Position numbers and translations under genes: made by a program
The notes under the pieces: model-generated
Told to the model about the DNA's origin: nothing
The model's database searches: none
Seen by the model: only the letters and a program-made list of their open reading frames with translations
In this document: one piece after another, positions 58,233-64,000 of the stretch
Numbering within the stretch: position 1 is the first letter of the stretch
How the letters are laid out: each line of letters starts with the position of its first letter
NCBI GenBank assembly: GCA_030549495.1
Contig: JAUIRK010000388.1
Coordinates: forward strand, 62,001-126,000
Length of the DNA: 64,000 nucleotides
Direction: 5' to 3'
Origin: Nectonema munidae
Lineage: Eukaryota; Nematomorpha; Nectonematoida; Nectonematidae

Positions 58233-60472
58233 AGAGTAATCAGATTATTTTCAATGTTACCACCTATCAAGTAACAAGTTGTGAGCATATGTTTGTCAGC
58301 TAAGAAAGCCCTATAACCTGCAGATATTTTCTTGTACAGATGGATAGTATAGAAGTCCACAATAACCAAAAGCAAAAGTCACTACTGATCTCACTTTTCA
58401 ATGTTTTGATGCGTGGCAGCAATCATAGAAGCACTTTTTAATACGTAGCGCGTCAAATGTATTCCTAGCGCTTCTGCATGCCTCAGTTTTTGCAAAATAT
58501 AATAAGGAATTACTTATTTTCAGTCACAATTTATTTGTCAATATTTTATGAAAGTTTATGATTTATACCATTAATATTATTGGACTATTGAAACTCATTA
58601 TCTAGGGATTTTACATAATATACCACGATCATACTGCTTCTAACAATACATATTGAAGCTATTTTTATAGATAGTGCTTGATTTATCATCAGGGCAAACA
58701 TTTGACCTAAAAATCTATTTTTTGACTTTATAATCAATTTTTTTTGACTTTTTTAAAATTATTGAACGTAATTTTTGCCCTAAAGAAAAATTGGAAGTTT
58801 TTTAATTAAATAGACTCGTTTATTTGGTTATATTATAGACTAACCTTTAAAACTTTAGTTTTAAAATAATATTTAATATTTTTGGTTTTTTAGAAATGGT
58901 TTTTAAATTTTTGTTCAACTATTGAACTTTATGACGTAGGAGATTCCAAAAAACAGAAGGAAAACAGCCTAGTTTTAAATTGGTTCAGAGTGACTTTTTG
59001 TTTTTAAAAATATTTTTTGACTTTATCGACAAAATTAAAAGCAAATTATTTAAATCATTAATAGACAATAAAAAAAAATTCTAAAATCATGTTTTCAATG
59101 AATTGCTAATAAATTTTTTTTACTTTATTGACCTAAAAAATTCAAAAAACAGAACTTTTTTGCTAGTTCAAACTAGTTTAAAATTGGTTCACAGAGACTT
59201 TTTGTTCTTTTTAAAAAATTTAACTTTTTGACTTTATTGTTTTTGACTTTATTTTATCGCCATGTTTATCACTGCGAATTGGTTTGTTTTTCAGTGTTTG
59301 GAGGAGGCCCATCAAATTATTTAGTAAAAAAATTGTTTGTGGGAGTTATTATACCATATGGTTTTTTAAAAAGTAAATTGTTTTCTGAAAAACAATTCGT
59401 GGATACCTTTTCTAGATTTTATGGACATTGGCTTCAATATTTCGAAATGAAAGTACTATCATTATTTTGAAGCACCAACGTGTCTTTCAGAGAATAAGTG
59501 AATTTCAGCCTCTTCAAAAATGTAGACTTTTATGGTGAAAAAATAAGGTACTTGTCTTAACATAATATTGCATACATGGAGGCACATGGCTATAAAAAAT
59601 ATTCCTAACTTTGCACTTCTTCAAAGTAAGCAGATTTTATTTTTGACTTAAATTTTGTTTACAAAAATGAAAATAATAATAAAAAACAGTTAAAAGAATG
59701 CTTGAAAAAATGATTTTCGTACTTGTTTATACTAAATAGAAAAAAGTTTAATGAGGAAAATAAATTAAAAATAAGATATTACAGTGTGATTAAAAATATT
59801 TTTAAATAAAAATTTGTTGACGATATCAAACTATGTTTTCTGTATCTTGATTTTTTTAAAATAAATCAAAGAACTGACTTTTTCCCACAAAAATTTAAAG
59901 ATTATTGAAATTTCAAAAATATTTTTTTTAGAGATAATGAAAATTTTAAGTAATTTTTTTATAAATAGTAAATGATATATCAATGATTTCTATATCTTAG
60001 CTTTCTATTTTTATGGGCAAACGAAATTTCTGACAAAATAGTTACTAAACTTCTATGAAATTATGAAAATAGCACCATTATTTCCACTTGTCAGTTTGGG
60101 CACTTCCTTTTTGAGATTTCATAGATCAAACTCATCTTTTTGGAGTTTTATATCAATTAGACACAATTCAGAGCTACATTTTGCTATAGAGTCAGTTTGC
60201 TGGCCCGTTTTTTTATTTGATTGTCTCGATCAATTGAAGTGAACACATCTTATAAATACTCAAACTTAAATATGATATTTGCCAAAAATGAAAAATAAAC
60301 GTTAGGAAAAACTTAAACTTCATTCTCTAATCCATACATTTGGTTACACTTTTTGATGATATATAAGTTAGATTTTTCTGAACAAAAAATGACCAAGACT
60401 GATGTTTAAAATGGATTTTCCTGTCTGAAAATGTCAAGTTTACTCAAATTTATTACAGAAACGGTTCTAAAA
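58233..60472. repeat. AT-rich stretch with two or three diverged copies of a ~190-bp unit
   Basis: 'aattggttcagagtgacttt' at about 58978 and 'aattggttcacagagacttt' at about 59172 start similar segments containing 'tttttgactttat'. A third weaker match is near 58715. The 80-residue frame at 59228-59470 is not supported as a gene. Nothing else is recognised. Confidence 0.45.
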
Positions 60473-60473
60473 T

Positions 60474-62893
60474 AGGTGTAGAACCTTGATATTAAGGATA
60501 TTCACGGTCGCATAACAATTGTCCCTTATATCTAGGTTGTCCCTAGTATCAAGGTAACTAGTATCCGTAGTATAAAGAGTAGAAAAACAGAAAAATTTTC
60601 ATTTAATAAACTTATCTATTAATATAATTAAAGTAAATTTTTTATTTAATTACTTTTTCTTTTCAAAAAAGTTCAGTATAGAAGTTTGCTTTTTATCTTA
60701 TTTTAACTTTACAAAACGAATCGAAGACTTCTCCAATGTCTTTTTTAAGACAAAACGATTGAAGATCTGAAACTGCCTTTAAAGCCATATTGATGTTTTT
60801 AATTGGAGATTTAGATACTTCAGAATTCTCCATTTCTTCAAGCGGAGTAGCATCCGAACTTCGGTCCTCTTTATCCAATCTCTCTTCGAAGTCAATGTTA
60901 AATGTTTCGCAAGTTTCAACATTCTCATGTATTGAAATGAAATCATCCTCAGACAAAGGAACATAAAAATTCAGCTTTCTTGCAGTTTCAACAATAAGAT
61001 TATTAAGCAAAGTATTATCTGTTTCTTCTAAAACGTCATTCTCCAAGTTATCATGACTCGAAGACGGCAACGTGAATCTGCATTTTATTAAGCATTTTTC
61101 AACAGTAGATGCTTTAATGTGACGAAAAGCTTGATAGATCCACATTATTGCTTGTAGAGGAGTCACTATTTATTTGATTGGATCATTCTCAATTCAACAA
61201 AGAACAGAGCGTAACTGAAGTTTTTTATAATTGCTTTTGAAGTTTACTATAATGCCATTATCAAGAGGTTGCAGAACAGATGTAGTGCTAGGAGGCAAGA
61301 AACAAATTTTTATGTTCGAAAAACTAACTTATCGCGTTGCTGGGTGCGTTATCAACAAATAAAATACTTTCACCTTTTTCCTTTATTAACTTTTTGTTAA
61401 AAATTTCTAAAACGTTGAGGAAACTTTTTCTGGTTACCCATGCTTTTGAGTTGTGGTGATATTGAACAGGAAGAGAAGAAATGTTGATTTTTTAAATGAT
61501 CTCGGACGAGCAGATTTCCCGATTACAATTGGCTTTTCAATTTCCCCAGTCATATTTGTAAGCAATGCGGCAGTCAAACGCTCTTTGTTTTGTTTACCTC
61601 TAGTGCATTCTTCCCCACGAAACGTACGGAGTTGGTAAAGATTGGGAAAAAGAGCAGCCTCGTCCATGTTATATATATTTTTAGCTGAGTAATCCTGAAT
61701 AATTTCAGGTAACCTTTCTTTCCATTGCTTTACGTCTTCTAAAAACCAATACATCTATCGTTGGTAAATGTTCTCATCATTAAACCTGTATACTAAAAAT
61801 ACACTTAGTTCTTTAACCATCTCCATCTGAATTAAGTTTTCATGAGAATTTTTCATGCTACCCAATATTTTAATAAATAAATTTTAAATGAAAATGAAAA
61901 TTTTGATTAAAACTTGTTTATATGAAGATAAGATAATAGGGATTTTAGTTACTTATCGGGATATGAAGTATGAAATAAGAAAAAGGTTTTTTATGCGAAA
62001 TAAATTAAAATGGAGCTAAGGCAGTCTCGATCGGAAAAAGCATCATAACGTTTTAGAGAAGGCTGAATTAGTATTAGATTTTAAAAGTCTTATGGTTAAT
62101 CTATAAAAAAATCTCAATTTTCAACAAAATTTACCAATAAAAAGAGACATAGTAATTCTTATTTAAAAAATATTTTATAAATAAGAGTTTACAGATACTT
62201 TATGAAATAAAAGTTGTAGATAATGAAATAATTATTTGGTGATGAAACTCAAAAAAAGATTGAAAATACACACGTAAACATAGCTAGCTTTTTTAAACAT
62301 GATCAAACTTTGACCAACATTGTGTAAATAGGTTTTGAGGGAAAGAAAAAGGAAAGAATTTATGAGTTAGTTACAGTAAGTAAAGTTTTAATTCAATAAA
62401 AAGCTAGAGTGACCTGAAAAATCAACTTTATATTTACCCCTTTCGGAGGAAAATGGTACCGGTACTAAACTAGACACTCTAAATAAGGGGACAAATGAAG
62501 CCGAAATCTTTGCAAAAATGATCTTGCAATAGTACAGTATAAACTTGTTTACCAATCTTGCATAACGATTTTTTACATACGCAGTTAAACATTATTATGC
62601 CAAAAATGATGTCGAAACAGACATTCATAGCAAAGTAGCAAGCAATCTGCATGAAGATATAAAACCTTTGCACAAACACCTGACAATAGTGAAATGTAGC
62701 TTTTAAATGGGAAAGTTGTCCTTAATAGCAAGGTTTTTGTCAATAATAATCTAGTATAAAAGTCTCCTTAATTGCGAATATTGAGGGTGTCCCTAATATT
62801 GAATGATATTTTCATATAAAAACCATTATATAAAAAACGGTCCTCAATGAATTGTCCTTATTTTTGAGGTGTCTCTAAGCCAAGGTTTTACTG
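60474..62893 (-). mobile_element. Tigger (pogo) element
   Basis: The right end reversed reads CAGTAAAACCTTGGCTTAG and abuts TA (62894-62895). The left end is degraded ('gtagaaccttgatattaagg' near 60477). Subterminal words such as 'gtccctaatatt' and 'gtcccttatatc' occur near both ends. A Tigger-type transposase runs on the minus strand inside. Confidence 0.65.
60660..61760 (-). pseudogene. Tigger transposase, DDD domain and C-terminus
   Basis: 61434-61754 gives 'RLPEIIQDYSAKNIYNMDEA' with the first Asp, 'FRGEECTRGKQNKERLTAAL' and 'KPIVIGKSARPRSFKK'. About 61330-61430 gives 'KGESILFVDNAPSN' with the second Asp. About 61260-61310 gives 'TTSVLQPLDNGIIVNFK' with the third, roughly 30 residues later, as expected for the Tigger DD(29-30)D type. 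60693-61166 is the C-terminal region, and a neighbouring frame ends 'QTSILNFF'. The DNA-binding N-terminus is missing and there are several stops and shifts. Confidence 0.8.
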
Positions 62894-63245
62894 TATATAT
62901 AAACTCGTTACGATTTTTTCTACAATCTTCATTATACATATCTCAGAGTTAAAGATCAGAATTTTGAGCGAAGTGAACTAAGCCGCAGAATATATATATA
63001 AATCATTTATGATAATTAAGAAAAGCCATTCTCAAAATTAATTTTTTTTAAAATTTAAAGTGCCACTTGTTATCGTTAGGAGGCAAGAACATTACATTAA
63101 GAAATATCTGAATTTAAATTCTAAACAAATCTGAACAAAATATCTGAATTTAAATTTTAAACACGACTGGGATCTCTAAACTGCACTTATTCTGTTATTT
63201 TAGAAGCAGAAGTGGAGACAAAATAACAACTTAAAACTAAGAAGA

Positions 63246-63503
63246 ATATATACCATTTTTACTTATAAATTGTCTTTTTTTGTTTTAAATTGCCTTTTTT
63301 CAATTCTAATTTGTCTTTTTTAAGTTTTAAATTGTCTTTTTTCAATTTGATTTGTCTTTTAGAAAGAACGTTTAGTTAGAATTAAAAAAAATATTGTAGA
63401 ACTTAAAAAAAAGGACAAATTAGAACATAAAAAGACTAATTAGAACATAAAAAAGACAAATTAAAAGATAAAAAAGACAAATTAGAAGTAAAAATTGTAT
63501 ATA
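63246..63503. repeat. Hairpin (foldback) element made of ~20-bp subrepeats
   Basis: The left arm has 'aaattgtctttttt' units at steps of about 20-25 bases. The right arm has the complement 'aaaaaagacaaattagaaca'. The arms end in 'atttttactt' and its complement 'aagtaaaaat' and are bordered by TA-rich sequence. The centre is near 63375. Confidence 0.7.
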
Positions 63504-64000
63504 TAAGTTAATGCTGCTTTATAGTTTTACACAATTTATGATTTGAATAATCTTTAAATCTTTGTTTCGGGAACACCTGGTTTTTCTTTTTATTTTGCAG
63601 CAGAAATCGAGATAACATATACATAATATGCTATTATTTTATTTTTCTGATATATGAGGAAGCAATGCCTCAAAATTATTTCATTTTTTGTTCATCAGAA
63701 TTAAAGAATTATCGCCTACTAAATGATCCTTTATCTATTTTCATTATGAATCGGATCATACAGATTTATACTCTCCCTATACCCCAGTTCGTTAATTTTT
63801 CACTTTTTCCCATCTTTATATGATTTATACAGTTTTTTGACTGCTAAAGAAATATAGAATACTTTTTTTTTAAAATCTATTTTGTATATGACAAAGAGTT
63901 TCTGTTTTAAACTTGAATACTTTTTTTTATGAAGACGCAATATGATTATAAATACATATTACAAATTTAAGCTTTGGTTATTATCATATATATACATAAT
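63504..64000. other. Window end, nothing recognised
   Basis: AT-rich DNA without a supported frame or repeat end. Confidence 0.35.

Noticed and set aside
59228-59470. 80-residue frame as a small gene
   Set aside because: Lies in a diverged tandem repeat, lacks similarity and has no supporting signals.

Overview
This is an AT-rich eukaryotic window, almost certainly from an arthropod. The genes have introns, polyadenylation signals and polypyrimidine acceptors, and the repeat load is very heavy and dominated by DNA transposons (piggyBac, hAT, Tc1/mariner-pogo, Merlin). A copepod such as a sea louse would fit, but that is inference; nothing here fixes the species.

Four host genes are supported. 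They are an EF-hand, rhomboid-like membrane protein that appears catalytically dead (4132-5379, +), an intronless full-length gamma-tubulin (20385-21758, -), a three-exon mitochondrial ribosomal protein mL30 (27161-33660, +), and a probable mitochondrial ribosomal protein mS26 (37735-38403, -). mL30 and mS26 converge, about 4 kb apart, and both act in the mitoribosome. The others have no evident shared pathway.

Nearly everything else is mobile DNA in layers. The most striking component is a family of large (3.6-4.4 kb), non-coding, TTAA-flanked elements carrying internal arrays of about 150-bp repeats. Subfamily A is at 1-3198 (cut by the window edge) and 42280-46675, in opposite orientations. 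Subfamily B is at 52025-55650 and, 5'-truncated and interrupted, at about 6930-11930. Their ends begin CCTATTAGTG-like next to TTAA, as in piggyBac elements, but they contain no recognisable gene.

Region by region: 0-3.2 kb element A; 3.2-3.8 kb Tigger remnant; 4.1-5.4 kb rhomboid-like gene; 5.5-6.7 kb hAT and Tigger scraps; 6.9-12 kb element B with two hAT insertions; 12-14.1 kb pogo MITE and a decayed C2H2 gene; 15-16.3 kb LINE ORF1; 17.8-19.1 kb piggyBac; 19.2 kb hairpin repeat; 20.4-21.8 kb gamma-tubulin; 23.7-26.3 kb LINE 3' end, a Merlin MITE and hAT debris; 27.2-33.7 kb mL30 with a hAT and a piggyBac element in intron 2; 34-35.1 kb MITEs; 35.2-37.2 kb hAT; 37.7-38.4 kb mS26; 40-50.4 kb a nested stack (piggyBac, an unclassified repetitive gene, element A, a nearly intact hAT); 50.4-52 kb small ORF and SINE; 52-55.7 kb element B; 60.5-62.9 kb Tigger; 63.2-63.5 kb hairpin repeat. 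No tRNA, rRNA or CRISPR was seen, and I recognised no retroviral or LTR element.
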